64,000 nucleotides of DNA, taken from Girardinichthys multiradiatus (Eukaryota; Chordata; Actinopteri; Cyprinodontiformes; Goodeidae). Shown piece by piece: positions 22,200-33,383 of the stretch. The notes beneath the pieces are model-generated. The model saw only the letters and a program-made list of their open reading frames with translations, had not been told where the DNA came from and did no database searches. Positions within the stretch are counted from its first letter, which is position 1, and every line of letters begins with the position of its first letter. Both the position numbers and the translations under genes were made by a program. The stretch is taken from assembly GCF_021462225.1 (NCBI RefSeq), contig NC_061794.1, positions 43,028,914 through 43,092,913 of the forward strand, read 5' to 3'.

Positions 22200-22545
22200 A
22201 TCCTTGGGAGTAATAATAATTAATAATCCTTCCGGGTTTACTGGTAGAAATTGGTTCCAAGCCACTCTTAATAATAAAGCATCTTATGCTAAAAGAAGAT
22301 GATAATATTGATAGTCTCATCATTCCACTGAATTCTAACTAAGGAAGCTGAGTCACTGGTACAAAACAGCTTTAATCCACATTTTCAGGTGCTAATAATA
22401 TATTCCTTTTACTGGTACTGAAGTTGAACTAAGTAATAACAGTACATTGTAGTCTAACTAAGAAAGCTGGGTCATTGGTGTAAGAGCAGCTAAAGTCCAA
22501 ATTTTCTATTACTAATAATGTTTGGTTTTCGCTGGTAATCCTTCA
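22200..22545. repeat. Two imperfect tandem units of about 120 bp
   Basis: TCTAACTAAGGAAGCTGAGTCACTGGT at 22334 and TCTAACTAAGAAAGCTGGGTCATTGGT at about 22454 begin two units. Both continue with ACAGCT(TT)AA..CCA.ATTTTC, TACTAATAAT or GCTAATAAT, and a final (C/A)GCTGGTA or TACTGGTA. It is an old local duplication. Confidence 0.5.
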
Positions 22546-22559
22546 GATAAAACCAAAAA

Positions 22560-23385
22560 TCTATGAAAAAGTAATGAAATCACGCAATTAGGTGCAGGGC
22601 TAAGCAACACACAAGAAGAAAATATTTTACAAGAGTGCGGTGGAGTCCTGGGGGTGCGAATATATAACTGAGTGTGTGTGCAAGAATTAGACTGTCAACA
22701 CAGATAGAGCGCCATTGTCCTTGAGGACAAGTCTTATCTGGGTCACAGCTGTTCGGGGTGCTGGGAAAGAGCGCCATGTTTACATGACATCCAGGAGATA
22801 TTTTGTCGATAGCCACTTAGCAGAAGTTGCCAAGGCCACGTTGGGGCACCAGATTTAGAAAAACAATAAGTGTTCTGGTTCAAGCAGTTGTGTGGATTTT
22901 TGCAAATCCAAATATCTAAATTTCTGGGACTTTCCCGCAGTTCTGGAGCGAGCAACCTTCTCCATGATTAAATCCTTTCACCTCTGAGACTTAAAGCTGC
23001 TTCCAGACCACAATTCTGTTCAAGAACCGTATCCAACTTGCGGCTTAGCTCTCTTAACAATTCAGTCTGAGCATTGATCGCTTTGCAGATTCCATCCAGC
23101 ATCATAGGCAGCTTTGGGCTGCTTTGAACAGCTGCCCACGTTTTGCTACTCATTTGACAAGCCAGGTATCTGCCGGCTCAGAAAAGCAGAAATCCTATTA
23201 TCAAAAATCCAAATATATAAACGTCTTCTGCGTACTCAACCGACATTGTAATCAAGCACACAATCTTCCACTGTTGCCAGGAATCCATTGTGTATCCAGA
23301 GTAGAACGTACCGGCTGGGCAAGAGGGTTCTCTTTTACCCTGTCTTCCCGTGGAAAACATTTGATCAACTGCATTGAGAGACCAG
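22560..23385. other. Unassigned sequence with short minus-strand frames
   Basis: A minus-strand frame at 22968-23153 (MSSKTWAAVQSSPKLPMMLD then AQTELLRELSRKLDTVLEQN) looks coiled-coil-like. Another at 23178-23393 ends in a hydrophobic stretch. Neither is recognised and they are not in one frame. Confidence 0.3.
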
Positions 23386-23600
23386 CTGACCATCCCATTG
23401 TAGATGTATGTATTATGGTCATTGTCTTGCTGGAAGGTGAACTTTTACACAAGTAGCAAATTAGCCTCCAACAGGTTTTCATCCTGTATCCCCTGTGTTT
23501 AGATGCCCTTCCTTCCCCCTGCAGCAGAAAAGCATCTCCAAATCATGATGCTGCCACCATACTATGTTTTACTAAGTTTTAGTTTTCCTCCACGCGCCTG
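23385..23600 (-). mobile_element. Tc1-like transposase fragment (minus)
   Basis: ATTATGGTCATTGTCTTGCTGGAAGGTGAA, CAACAGGTTTTCATCCTGTATCCCC, GCAGAAAAGCATCTCCAAATCATGATGCTGCCACCA and TTTTAGTTTTCCTCC are the antisense of Tc1 transposase segments between the first and second catalytic residues. No open frame remains. Confidence 0.7.
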
Positions 23601-23944
23601 ATTTACTAACATCCCAAACAAGGGGAACTAAATTCCATGCACAAAAAAAAATGCATGTGCAATTAGAGTGTGTGTTGCTTGCTCAAATCATAACAGATGC
23701 AAAAGCGGTGCAGACTGCCCTATTTGTATGTACTACTGGCTGTCATCATGGACAGTTTGGGAGGGCAAAATGGCATTCGAAGCAATGGAGTTGGAGATAA
23801 TAATAGAATTCATGGTGGATTCTATGATGGTGTGCTGGCTACAGTGGCTGACTTTGATTGGCTGGAGCTCTGGGTAACGTCACTTCCTGTTTTCGCTGTT
23901 GCACTTGGTGAGTTCGCTCAGTGCATGCATCATGTCCTCATTTA

Positions 23945-23994
23945 GAGTGAGGATGGTACGATATTTCCGGTCGGTATGCGGAAGTGCCGGTGTT
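23945..23994 (+). promoter_or_regulatory. Candidate ETS-site promoter of the YqaJ gene
   Basis: Immediately before the ATG at 23995 lie two ETS-type sites in opposite orientation, ATTTCCGG at 23963-23970 and GCGGAAGTG at about 23979-23987, in a locally CG-containing stretch. Paired ETS sites close to the start codon are typical of TATA-less promoters. No TATA box is seen. The promoter role is inferred. Confidence 0.35.
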
Positions 23995-24841
23995 ATGGCT
24001 GAGTCTACGAAGTTCACAAGGTGCCTCTTGGAGTTACCAAAGTTTACCGTTAACGATGTGCGTCGCATTGTGAGAGCATCAAGTACAACGCCACAGAGTA
24101 AACTTGAAAAGGGTTTCAAGTTCTATGTTTCATCCTACCTCTGCAATTTTGAAGGTAAGTCGCTAGCTAGCTAGCTAGCCTGGGATAGCTCCCTAGTGAT
24201 GTGACTGTTGTTTTTTGTCACGAACCAAACCATCCTGGTAGTAGAAATGATCATTTTCTTTTTAACATGTTTGTATTTCTGATGGAAGTATCAGGCAAAA
24301 ATATGGCGAAAGAGATAACAGTGAGGGCTCACTGCTTCAGATCTATGAGGGAAACTGATAAGCCACATCAGCTGAGAGGACTGGTTAAAATGAGACGTTC
24401 CAGGTTCTGTTCAGTGTTACGTTCAAGGTTCTGTTGAACATGTTCAAAAGTTAGTTCAAAATGAGTTCTACCCTTGTTGTCCTTGCTCTTACTTCACTGC
24501 ATGTTCTAAATGTATTCTTTCCTTTCATCTTAACTTCTTTATTAACTTATAGCTTCTACACTTATACTAATTACCGTATTCTGATAACTCTTCCCGAAGC
24601 AGTAGAAGCAAAACCTGCACTGTTCCATTGTTGGTGGCACAAAAAACAATGAAAATCTGTAATTCTGTCACTCCTATGTGTAAACATCTCATCTGGAGTG
24701 AAAATGAAATTCAAATTTAAATTATATTTTGTTCATAGTTCTCAGAAATCTGTGCTTGCTCAGTAAACTATTGGATTTAAACTTATTAGCTCATGCACAA
24801 CACTGTTGAAGAGAGAGAGTACAGCCAGGTGGTGTGCAAGC

Positions 24842-24966
24842 AGAGGTGGGTAGAGTACCAAAAAATGGTCCTTAAGTAAAAAGTAGTTGTCCAAGAAAGT
24901 TACTTACTTGAGTAAGTGTAAAAAAGGCTACTTAAGTGCTGAGTAACTGTTTTACTATTTAAAATG
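24842..24966. repeat. Teleost GAGGTGGGTAGAGTA-type interspersed repeat
   Basis: AGAGGTGGGTAGAGTACC, then TTAAGTAAAAAGTAGTTGT, TTACTTACTTGAGTAAGTGTAAAAA and CTGAGTAACTG match a very abundant non-coding teleost repeat with a run of AAGTA motifs. It lies in the YqaJ intron. Confidence 0.6.
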
Positions 24967-25109
24967 ATGTAAACAGACAGACCATAATATAAAGTCATGT
25001 ACAAATTTCTTTTGTTTTTTTCAAAATCTTTCATTTTACCTCCTAGTACTTCAGATGACATGTGATCTGCGATTCACAGTCAGTTGTACTGTTAAACAGA
25101 CTACAATGT

Positions 25110-25470
25110 CAGTCAGTCATTTTCTACCGCTTATTCCATAGTGGGTCGTGGGGGAGCTGGTGCCTATCTCCAGCAGTCTATGGGCGAGAGGCAGGGTACA
25201 CCCTGGACAGGTCACCAGTCCATCGCAGGGCAACACACAAACAACCATGCACACACTCATTCATACACCTAAGGGCAATTTAGAGAGACCAATTAACCTA
25301 ACAGGCATGGCTTTGGACTGTGGGAGGAAGCCGGAGTACCCGGTGAGAACCCACGCATGCACGGGGAGAACATGCAAACTCCATGCAGAAAGACCCCCGG
25401 TTGGGAATTGAACCAAGGACCTTCTTGCTGCAAGGCAACAGTGCTACCAACTGCACCACCGTGCAGCCCC
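25110..25470 (+). mobile_element. Complete short retroposon with 12-bp target duplication
   Basis: A 361-bp non-coding repeat runs from CAGTCAGTCATTTTCTACCG through GGTGCCTATCTCCAGCAGTC, CACCCTGGACAGGTCACC, GGGAGGAAGCCGGAGTACCC, GGAGAACATGCAAACTCCATG and CCAAGGACCTTCTTGCTGC to CACCACCGTGCAGCCCC. It is flanked by the identical 12-mer AGACTACAATGT at 25098-25109 and 25471-25482, which marks it as a whole retroposed unit. It sits in the last intron of the YqaJ gene, about 50 bp before the acceptor. Related copies lie at 18268-18512 (minus) and 52609-52876. Confidence 0.88.
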
Positions 25471-26474
25471 AGACTACAATGTGTAAAAATAAATGTCATC
25501 AACTGTTCTGTTATTTCAGATCTACACTTTACAAGGCCTACAGCGGTGAGCTCCCACACCCGGCCACCCTCAATCCTGGACCAGCCTATGCTGGAATGAA
25601 ATCTGAATCTCTTCCCCTCATCTGCACTATGAACATCTCCGCTGACAAGCCACTTGTGGACTCCATCTTTGGGAAGGTGCAAGCTGGTAGTGTACTGTCC
25701 TATCAACAACCACCACCTCCATCTGATTGTGTTGTCATACATGAGGATGCACCCCCATTCCCGGGTGTGCCACTACAAGGATCCCATTTAAACCCATCCA
25801 AATATTCATTTGTGCCAACACATCAAGGACAGCTAAAACCTGACCTCACTTTCTGTGACCTGGTCACAGTCACACCTTATTGAGGGGGCAACAAGATGCC
25901 AAAGTGAGACACTTGAGTGGCATTCACTACCTCACATTTCAGAGGTGAGCCATGTTAGAGGTCCAGGAACTACAGAAAGCCTGGCAGAAAGGATAATCCG
26001 AGGGACACGACAAACGGCACACATGAAGAGGGGATTTGAAATGGAAATGGGGTCCTTAAAGACAATGCACTTTTGAAAAACCTGAACGTGACCAAGTGTG
26101 GGCTAGTGATCCATCCAGATGCATCTTGGCTGAGTGTGTCGCCTGATGGGCTTGTATATGACCCACTTGAGCGTCCATCATTTGGGCTCGTAGAAATGAA
26201 ATGCCCAAATGCACAAAGCTATGTAGACTGCAAATTCCTCAAAGTGACACAAGGGCTACACAAATTGAAGGAGAGCCATGGCTATTATTGGCAAGTCCAG
26301 GGCCAGTTATTGATCACTGGTATGCAGTGGTGCGATTTTGTTATCTGTACCCATAATGACATCTTTGCGCAGCGGATATACAGAGATAACACGGTATTAG
26401 AGGAGTTGAAAAAGAGGTGTGACATGTTTTTCTTTAACACTTACCTGCCAAAATACCTCTCCATGCCCAAGTAA

Positions 26475-26749
26475 TGGAAAATCATAATAAAGATATGAAG
26501 TAAGGGGGAGTCAGGTTTAGTCTAAACCGGCTCAGTTATAGTTGATGTGCAAACACACCCTCCATTTCTGCTACCTGTATGACCCCTTTTCTTTTCCAAT
26601 GGTTATAATCAGTCTGACAGAGGGAGGTATCCCAATCCTTGTGGTTTTTAGTATAACAATGACCATCAGTGGGACCCTTTGATCGGTTCCTTGAGACGAC
26701 ATTGTTGTAAACAAGTGCCGTTTAACTAAATAATCTGAACTGAAATTAT
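26475..26749. other. YqaJ 3' flank
   Basis: No second exon is recognised. TTCCTTGAGACGACATTGTTGTAAACAAGTG at about 26688 is a weak L2-type tail match. An AATAAAG at about 26484 could serve as a poly(A) signal for the YqaJ gene, ten bases after its stop. Confidence 0.35.
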
Positions 26750-27660
26750 CTCTGTAGTTATGCTGCTATAGGCTTAGGCTGCTGGAGGACATAACGACCA
26801 CTTTCACCCTCTTTGCTACATTCTCACACTACTCTCCAATTTTGCATTATTTGCTGTTATTTCAGTTTTTAACTTTGTTCTCTCTTTTCTCTTTCTAGAA
26901 GCTACACCTGGCCAGGCTCGGTGTCTACCTGTGACACCTTTCTGGAGAGGGGCATTGTCCGAGCTTCTGCTGGCAACAACTTAATGCTCACCCTCTACCG
27001 ATGATCCATATGGCCCTGTCTTTCAGTGTTTAACCCTTTCTCTCTCCTAGACATGGCAATTAACTGAGCTTAACTGTAACTAATTATATGTGCTCTCTTT
27101 CCTACTCTAACCTTGAAAACTGGCTCAGAGTTTATCTGTTCTTTCTTTCTAGGTGAAATGACTAAAGGAGCTATATCCATTGACATTTACTTTTCCTTCC
27201 CATAGAAAGTACTTCTGGATCAGTGCTTCTTACTTCTCTTTGTGTCTCTGCTGTTCTTTCTCTCAAACCCCCAGTCGGTCGTGGCAGATGGCCGCTCACA
27301 CTGAGCCTGGTTCTGCTGGAGGTTTCTTTCTGTTAAAAGGGAGTTTTTCCTCTCCACTGTCGCTACATGCATGCTCAGTATGAGGGATTGCTGCAAAGCC
27401 AACACCAGTGACTGTCCACTCTCTCTACATGATCATCCAGGAGGAGGGAATGCTGCAAGTCACTGACTGGATGCAATCTGTTGGGTTTCCTTAGACAGAA
27501 ACATTTTTTATCCAATTTGAATAAATAACTGAATCTGACTGCATTGTTCAATGGTTAGGATTAATTGGAATGTATGTACCTGACTTTTGTGAAGTGCCTT
27601 GAGACAACATGTGTTGTGAATTGGCGCTATATAAATAAAACTGAATTGAACTGAATTAAT
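26750..27660 (+). mobile_element. L2-like LINE 3' end (UTR and tail), 5'-truncated
   Basis: It is non-coding. Recognised blocks are GGCTTAGGCTGCTGGAGGACATA, CTGTTATTTCAG, AGCTACACCTGGCCAGGC, GGTTCTGCTGGAGGTTTCTTTCTG, AAGGGAGTTTTTCCTCTCCACTGTCGC, GAGGAGGGAATGCTGCAAGTCACTG and GAAGTGCCTTGAGACAACATGTGTTGTG...GCTATATAAATAAAACTGAATTG. It shares its last 330 bases with 11312-11645 and its middle, in antisense, with 14800-15033. Confidence 0.82.
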
Positions 27661-28780
27661 AATAATGATAAAAAGAAATGTAATACATTGATATAATAAA
27701 TCGAAATACATTGAAGTTCATAGTTGTAACTTCAAAACAAAATTCATGGGGTCTGACGACTTAGGCAAGGTGCTGGTGATAATAAATGTACACGTCTTTT
27801 AGATGGAGACGTTCTTTAGGTTCTCCATTCTCAGGCTTAAATTAAGAAGCACCGGCTGTTCAATGTAATGTGTTAATATATGTTAAATCTGGGCTGTGAT
27901 CTTGCTTTTTGAATCATGTGAGAATACTACAGCCTTGATCCTTAGTGCTGTGTCTGCAGAGGTGTTCATATGTGAGTGGAGAGTTGTGTTTTTCAGTCTT
28001 GCAGATCTGTTGATATGACCTAAAAGACCAAGTTAAAGCTAATCTAAAACATGCTCTTAAGACAGATAGTGGTACTTTGACTAGCAAGCTTTTAAACAAG
28101 CACCTCAGTTTTAGTTGGTGTAATTTAAAATCACCTCATTGTGCCACTTTTGTCCTTTTTGTCGACATTTGGGTCTTAATAATGCTAAAAATGCTGCTTA
28201 ATTAGTCATTGCTTTGAGTGAGGACTAGGCAATGCACGCTGCTTTTTTAGAAATTATGATTCGCACCACAGATGGACCAGTACACCTGCCAAAAGAGGTT
28301 TCAAAATAGATTCACAAGCAACTACAGGGTAGAATTTGTAGAGCATCCAGGTGGGTAATTTGACATTTAAAGGGCTTCAGGTTGAGTTGGAAAGTTTCAA
28401 AACCATCAATTCAGCTACAAGGACTCTCTGAAAATATGACAGATCTGACTAAAATGATTTTCCTCAACATCTAATGTCAGATGGTTTTTTTTGTACCCGT
28501 TAACCATAAAGCTTCAGTGCATTTTGAGGTTCTCAAGGTGGCATTGATTGCATGCATCTTAAAGTGAAAAGACACAAACTTAAAACAGTGTTCCGTTATT
28601 AGCAGTGATTCTGTCTGGCTTTTTTATGTATGTGTAGCATGATGTTAAAAACATTTTGACCTGGCAGCTGTCAGAAATTGGCTTAGGTCACAAACACCTC
28701 CCCCTCATTTCCTCGCCGTCACCCACCGTGTTCTGTCTTCTCTGCTCTGTAACTCCACATCTTGCTTTAGAGAATAAACA
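27661..28780. other. Intergenic, nothing recognised
   Basis: No exon, RNA gene or repeat is recognised. Confidence 0.45.
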
Positions 28781-28782
28781 AT

Positions 28783-29400
28783 GCTGGGAAAAAATGTTTG
28801 CCCCTCACACATTTCTTCTTTTATTGGTTTTTTCTTTACACCTAGGTTATCAAATAATTTTTTTATGTCAGGCAAAGACAACATTAAAAGGTACAAAAAA
28901 CGTTTTCAAATGATGATTTCATTTATAATATGTGGGGAAAGTTATCCAAATCAGCGTGTTCCTATAACAAAAAGTAACTACCCCCTAAACCTAATAACTG
29001 GTTGTGTCACCCTTGGTACAAGCTGCCGCAAGCATTTACTATTACTGGGAATGAGTGTTTAACATCACTGGTGAGAATTTCACCTCTGAAGAATTGTTTC
29101 AAGGGAGGGTTTTCGAATATGAATGTCCTGTGTAAGGTCATGACAGAGCCACTCAATCGCATTTAAGTCAAGACTTTGACTACACCACTCCAAATCATTA
29201 ATTTGTTTGTTTGTGTTTTTTTTTAGCCATTCAGAGGTTGACTTGTTGGCTGCACAACCCAAGTGGGTTTATGCTTATGGTTACAAACTGATGGCCAGAC
29301 ATTTTCCATTAGGATTTTCTGGTGGAGATCAGAATTCAGAATCTAAAACATTTAAACAACATCAACAGTCTTGTTTAGGAATAGCAGCATCAGTACAATA
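28783..29400 (-). mobile_element. Decayed Tc1/mariner transposon (minus)
   Basis: The right-hand terminal region AATGTTTGCCCCTCACAC...CTACCCCCTAAACCTAATAACTGGTTGTGTCACCCTTGG leads into the antisense 3' end of a transposase. The minus strand at 29262-29080 reads SEWLKKN...LEWCSQSLDLNAIEWLCHDLTQDIHIRKPS. This is the block around the third catalytic residue (usually SPDLNPIE-LW). Further upstream coding is visible only as short matches (CCAGACATTTTCCATTAGGATTTTCTGGTGG near 29295). Confidence 0.72.
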
Positions 29401-29658
29401 ATAAGTAATCTGCAAACCTGAGACTGACAAATTCAGTAATGGTTGACCATCAGGTGCTGAATGATCATCATAGAGCTCAGTGGGTTAGATACTGAACTCA
29501 ACTAAGGCCATGCCCCCCAGACACTAGTCCTGCAGCTTCGGCAGCATAAATTTACCCCAAAAACATGACAATTCCAGATTCTCTACTATTCTTTACAGTA
29601 GGCATGAAATGAATCAAAACATTATCATTTTTGCTTTACACCAGCCAAAAAGATCAAT

Positions 29659-29726
29659 CTATGCACTTTTTCTGCATAGAAAAAGTGCATAGTGGTAAAC
29701 ATCCATGAAGAATGTTTACCACTATG
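29659..29726. repeat. Two overlapping perfect hairpins
   Basis: Hairpin A: CTATGCACTTTTTC at 29659-29672 pairs with 29679-29692 (14 bp, 6-base loop). Hairpin B: CATAGTGGTAAACAT at 29688-29702 pairs with 29712-29726 (15 bp, 9-base loop). Both use bases 29688-29692, so they are mutually exclusive. They may be the scar of repeated inverted duplication, or a structured RNA. Confidence 0.6.
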
Positions 29727-31474
29727 TTTTCTATAGTGCATGTTTATCAGGATGGAAATAAAATATACAGGGCTACTGCATTACATAAAATGTTTCTTTT
29801 CCTGTTCTGTCACTTTTTTTGTTTATACAAGATGATTGCTGGACAATCTGGGGATGAATGTTCAATGGTCTATATGCATTTTAAAAGTGCCCTAAATGGT
29901 AAAGTATGGCACACTGCCATACATTCATGCTACAGACCTTTACATGTCCAAAGGATCTGTAAAGGTTCCAGCATCACCTAATTTTTAGCATTATTTACTT
30001 AAAGTCACATAATTTCTTCTGCCATTAAAAACAAGGCAAATATGCACTATCTGACTTATGAAGATCAGCAGAAACATGATTTAGCTGAATGACATGTTCT
30101 GTTGTCTTTCCCATTTTGAACAGGGGCTCAGAAATATGCTTTTGTGTCACATTCTGTTTATACTGCAGGAACAGGAAATTATAATTATTAAATAAATGTG
30201 CCCAGACACTCTGGTGAACTTTAAAAAGAATAGATTAGAAACTGTTTTGGTTATAGTTGTTAGTGCAATAATTGAGGCACGTGACGGCATTTACAACATT
30301 TGTTTTCTTGACGTCGGATTCTTTTCCCCCACTGAATGAACATACTCAAAAGAATAACGATTGGACCTGTCTATGTTTTCCAGTATGAGGTGACTGCAGT
30401 ATAAACATCAATAATTTCAAGGCTTTTTACAGCTAATTTGTAGCTTCTCCTGCTAAAGCAGCATACATTCTTCCGGCCAAAGGGTCAGATAATAGGACAA
30501 TTAGATGATCCGTCTTTTTTATCCTCCTACACTCATCCTCTCAGATTATCAGTCTTCAAAGAGCAGAGGCTACACCTATACAAAAACTCTGACCAGTAAA
30601 AACTGTGATTAAAAAAGTACATAATGAATGTGATCCTCATTATGATTCAGACATTGGTCTAAATTATTTTCAAGATGAGTCTCACTAGGAATGTTGTATA
30701 CAAGCAGCTGACATGCGCAAGATTTTCTCATCACAAAGAAAGCCATTTTTGTTACTCTGATGACAATGGCACATTAGAGAGCAGCAGCTGTTAAACTAAT
30801 GTAATTATGAGAGTGAAAGAGACTATTTGCCTGTTTGAATGGGGAAAAAAGAACTTGCCTCCCAAAGTGAATTCGCCCCCTCTCTCTCTTCACAGTTGAA
30901 ACAGTAAAGACTTAAAGTGGCTGGATGGCTTTTTCTACTTAAATCTATCTCACAGCAGCATTGAAATGTCCATGTATCAATGCAGGGTTAAAATAATGGT
31001 CAGAGCATTTTTAAAGCCACATGCTTTTCGAAAATTAATGTTAAACTCTTGAAACTTTATGGGTCTGTCTTTGCATTTATTGTGTTTACAAGTTTGTTCC
31101 CACAGACAGCAGTGTCTGAGTGGCCCTGTCCATCGGATCGATAAACCTTCCTTCCATCTGTCTATCCATCCATCTCCAAACTTTAACAGAGATGAGATGA
31201 TTTAGTCTTGAAGACCACTCTGTTCAAACTGCTTCCTAAACATTCACATTCAACTCTAGTTCTTGGCTACCCAGAACCCAGAAGAAGCTTGGTTTGACAC
31301 AACCTGGAGCTTGCCTCACTAAACAACAGTAGACATATTGAGCTTTTTTGTCTATCTGAATGTTTTGGGTCCACAAAACTCCACCTGATCTCATCTGATG
31401 TGCAGGTATGAAACACTTTTCATTAAGGCCACACTTCTGTACTTCTGATATGCGATCTAATGAGGCCTTTTGAA
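29727..31474. other. Intergenic, nothing recognised
   Basis: No exon or RNA gene is recognised. A partial earlier copy of the terminus repeat (TTTTCATTAAGGCCACACTTCTGTAC) begins near 31418. Confidence 0.45.
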
Positions 31475-31615
31475 AGTTACAACCTTTGGGTAGGTATTAC
31501 CTTTCATTAAGCCCATATTTCTATATTAAATATTTTTTATTAGTTTGATGTAATATTCTAATCTTTGTTTTCATTTGCTGTAAGAGGAAAATAACATAAT
31601 TAACAGAAAAGAAGG
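31475..31615 (+). repeat. Copy 4 of the recurrent DNA-transposon terminus family
   Basis: TTTCATTAAGCCCATATTTCTATATT, TTAGTTTGATGTAATATTCTAATC, TGCTGTAAGAGGAAAA and CATAATTAACAGAAAAG repeat the block order of the other copies. Confidence 0.55.
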
Positions 31616-33378
31616 ACGTACACAAACAACAAAATTCACTTCAGTTCTACTTTGCTCTCAATTAAGACACATTGAATAAAAAAATATATAAAAAGTAATA
31701 GTAATGTTCTAATTTGTTGAATTGAAATATAAATATATATATTTATCTAAATATCTATCTCTCTGCATACTGCATAAAGTGTACCCAATAGGACTGAATA
31801 CTGAAATTAAATCAAATGCTGCCCCAAAAAGGTTTAAGGGTTTGTGCACTTTTGCAACCAGGTATTGGAGCATTTTTATTTTTCACCTTTGGTCTTACGG
31901 AGTTGTTTGTTTTTCTAGTTGAGTTGAATAGAATATATGTTACATTAAGGATAAGAAAAAGCTCTATCAAGGAACCTGCAGCACATTTCTTTCTTTCATG
32001 GGCAATTTTTGATACATGTAAATGTTCAATAAAAACAAAACCCAGAAAAATGAGTTTGCATGAGTTATAGTAATTAGTAAGAAATAAAATTTAAATTTGC
32101 AATTCAAAGCTGCAACAAAGCTGGCTGCATAAGTCTGTTTATTGAATCTGTAGTTTGGAAAATGGTAAACATAGTTCAGGGCAGTCTGTCATCCAATCTG
32201 GGTTCAGGGGTCTCAATGTCAGTGTTTAGTCTTCGGACACTGAGATGAGAAAAAGCTTAAAGAAATTTAAACAGATCCCAGAACACGCCAAGCTGTGAAA
32301 TGCACTTGTTCAACTGTAGTGCTCATGATAGTGATGCATTTAATTCTCTGCAAGAAAGTCAATTTGATTACTAATGTGCTCCTGATTTGTGTCTTTTAGC
32401 TCTCTGTTTTATTATCTTCAATATAGTTTGGTGTAACACTTCACCTTCAAAACCAGTTGGAAAGAATGCACTGGTAAGTTTTTTTGTATTAAGATCCAGA
32501 CATTTCAGTGCCATCCGCGTCCTCTACTTATAACCTTAATGTAAGATAGTATGTCTGTATTCAGAGAATCTGTTGAAAGGTCTATCTTTATTTTCCCTGC
32601 AGTTTAGAGATAAAAGATGCCTGTGAAAGAGAATTTGACTGTTAAGCTCAGGTGGATCAAAGTGTCTTAAATGAAGGGCTTAGATTTTCTCAAGACAGAG
32701 CAAAGGTTGCCGTTCACCACTGAAACAAATGGAAATGAAGAATCATTGTCTGTGAGATCATTATATTGAAATAATGAAATATCAACAACCTGAAAGAGTA
32801 ATTAGCAATCAGGAATTAACAGGTACCTGCAGGCACAATCACTGATGAGAAGGCCTCTGGAGAAACACATGCTTTGTTTTCCTAATTTTATTCCCCTTCT
32901 TGTAATATTCAGATAGATTTAAGTTTTAAATCTCCCAGCAGTTTCACCAGTGTAAGAAAGCACAGGTGCCTGAATCCTGGTGTGCTGCATGTTGATCAGA
33001 ATGATGAATTGCAAATACAGCAAGGTGAATTTGTTATTTTTTAGTATTTCTGAATACATTAAGACTTTTGGTTTGACTGAATTTTTACTTAAGCTTGCCT
33101 TTAATTATGAGTTAGATTCAAAAATAACAAAGATTGAAAGTTATTTAAAAGAACCTAGGCAACATTTAATTAAAAAAAAGAACAGCAACAAATGATTGAA
33201 TAAAGTTTCCAGTGTCTGGCATGTGGTTTAATTGCTGTTGATTTGTAGTTGAGTAAAGGACCATTTGACAAACACGGATAATAATCTCATTCGATAAATA
33301 AGCAGGAGTGACCGCATGAAAACAGTATATGATTAGATCATACTGGATATAATTTGAATTCAGACCAAAGTAAATTCC
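31616..33378. other. Intergenic, nothing recognised
   Basis: AT-rich. The frames at 31722-32070 and 32980-33195 are unrecognised and low-complexity. Confidence 0.45.
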
Positions 33379-33383
33379 TTTAT

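Larger units (their letters stand above)
23995..26474 (+). pseudogene. YqaJ-type (lambda-exonuclease-like) nuclease gene, multi-exon and decayed
   Basis: Exon 1 is 23995-24154 (MAESTKFTRCLLELPKFTV...YLCNFE), ending at the consensus donor AG|GTAAGT. Exon 2 starts at 24295 after CAG and joins in phase as FEGKNMAKEITVRAHCFRS. The last exon starts at 25520 after TTTCAG. It carries the YqaJ domain: RIIRGTRQTAHMKRGFEME, then CGLVIHPDASWLSVSPDGLV and FGLVEMKCPNAQSYVDC (the PD-(D/E)XK residues are the Asp of SPDG and E-x-K of EMK), then HGYYWQVQGQLLITGMQWCDF. The stop is TAA at 26472-26474. Such proteins occur as multicopy families in fish genomes. Whether they serve DNA end-processing or come from mobile DNA is not established here. 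Two one-base frameshifts (about 25870-25885 and 26050-26060) break the domain, and the zinc-finger segment expected between exons 2 and 3 was not found. The gene is probably dead, though an assembly error or unusual splicing is possible. Confidence 0.6.

Noticed and set aside
22834..22851. Minus-strand TGGTGCCCCAACGTGGCC resembling a retroviral tRNA-Lys primer binding site
   Set aside because: No LTR end (CA) lies just upstream on that strand, the match is imperfect and no gag or pol follows.
24162..24179. GCTAGCTAGCTAGCTAGC palindromic run as an attachment or operator site
   Set aside because: It is a short CTAG microsatellite just inside the YqaJ intron, with no other supporting structure.
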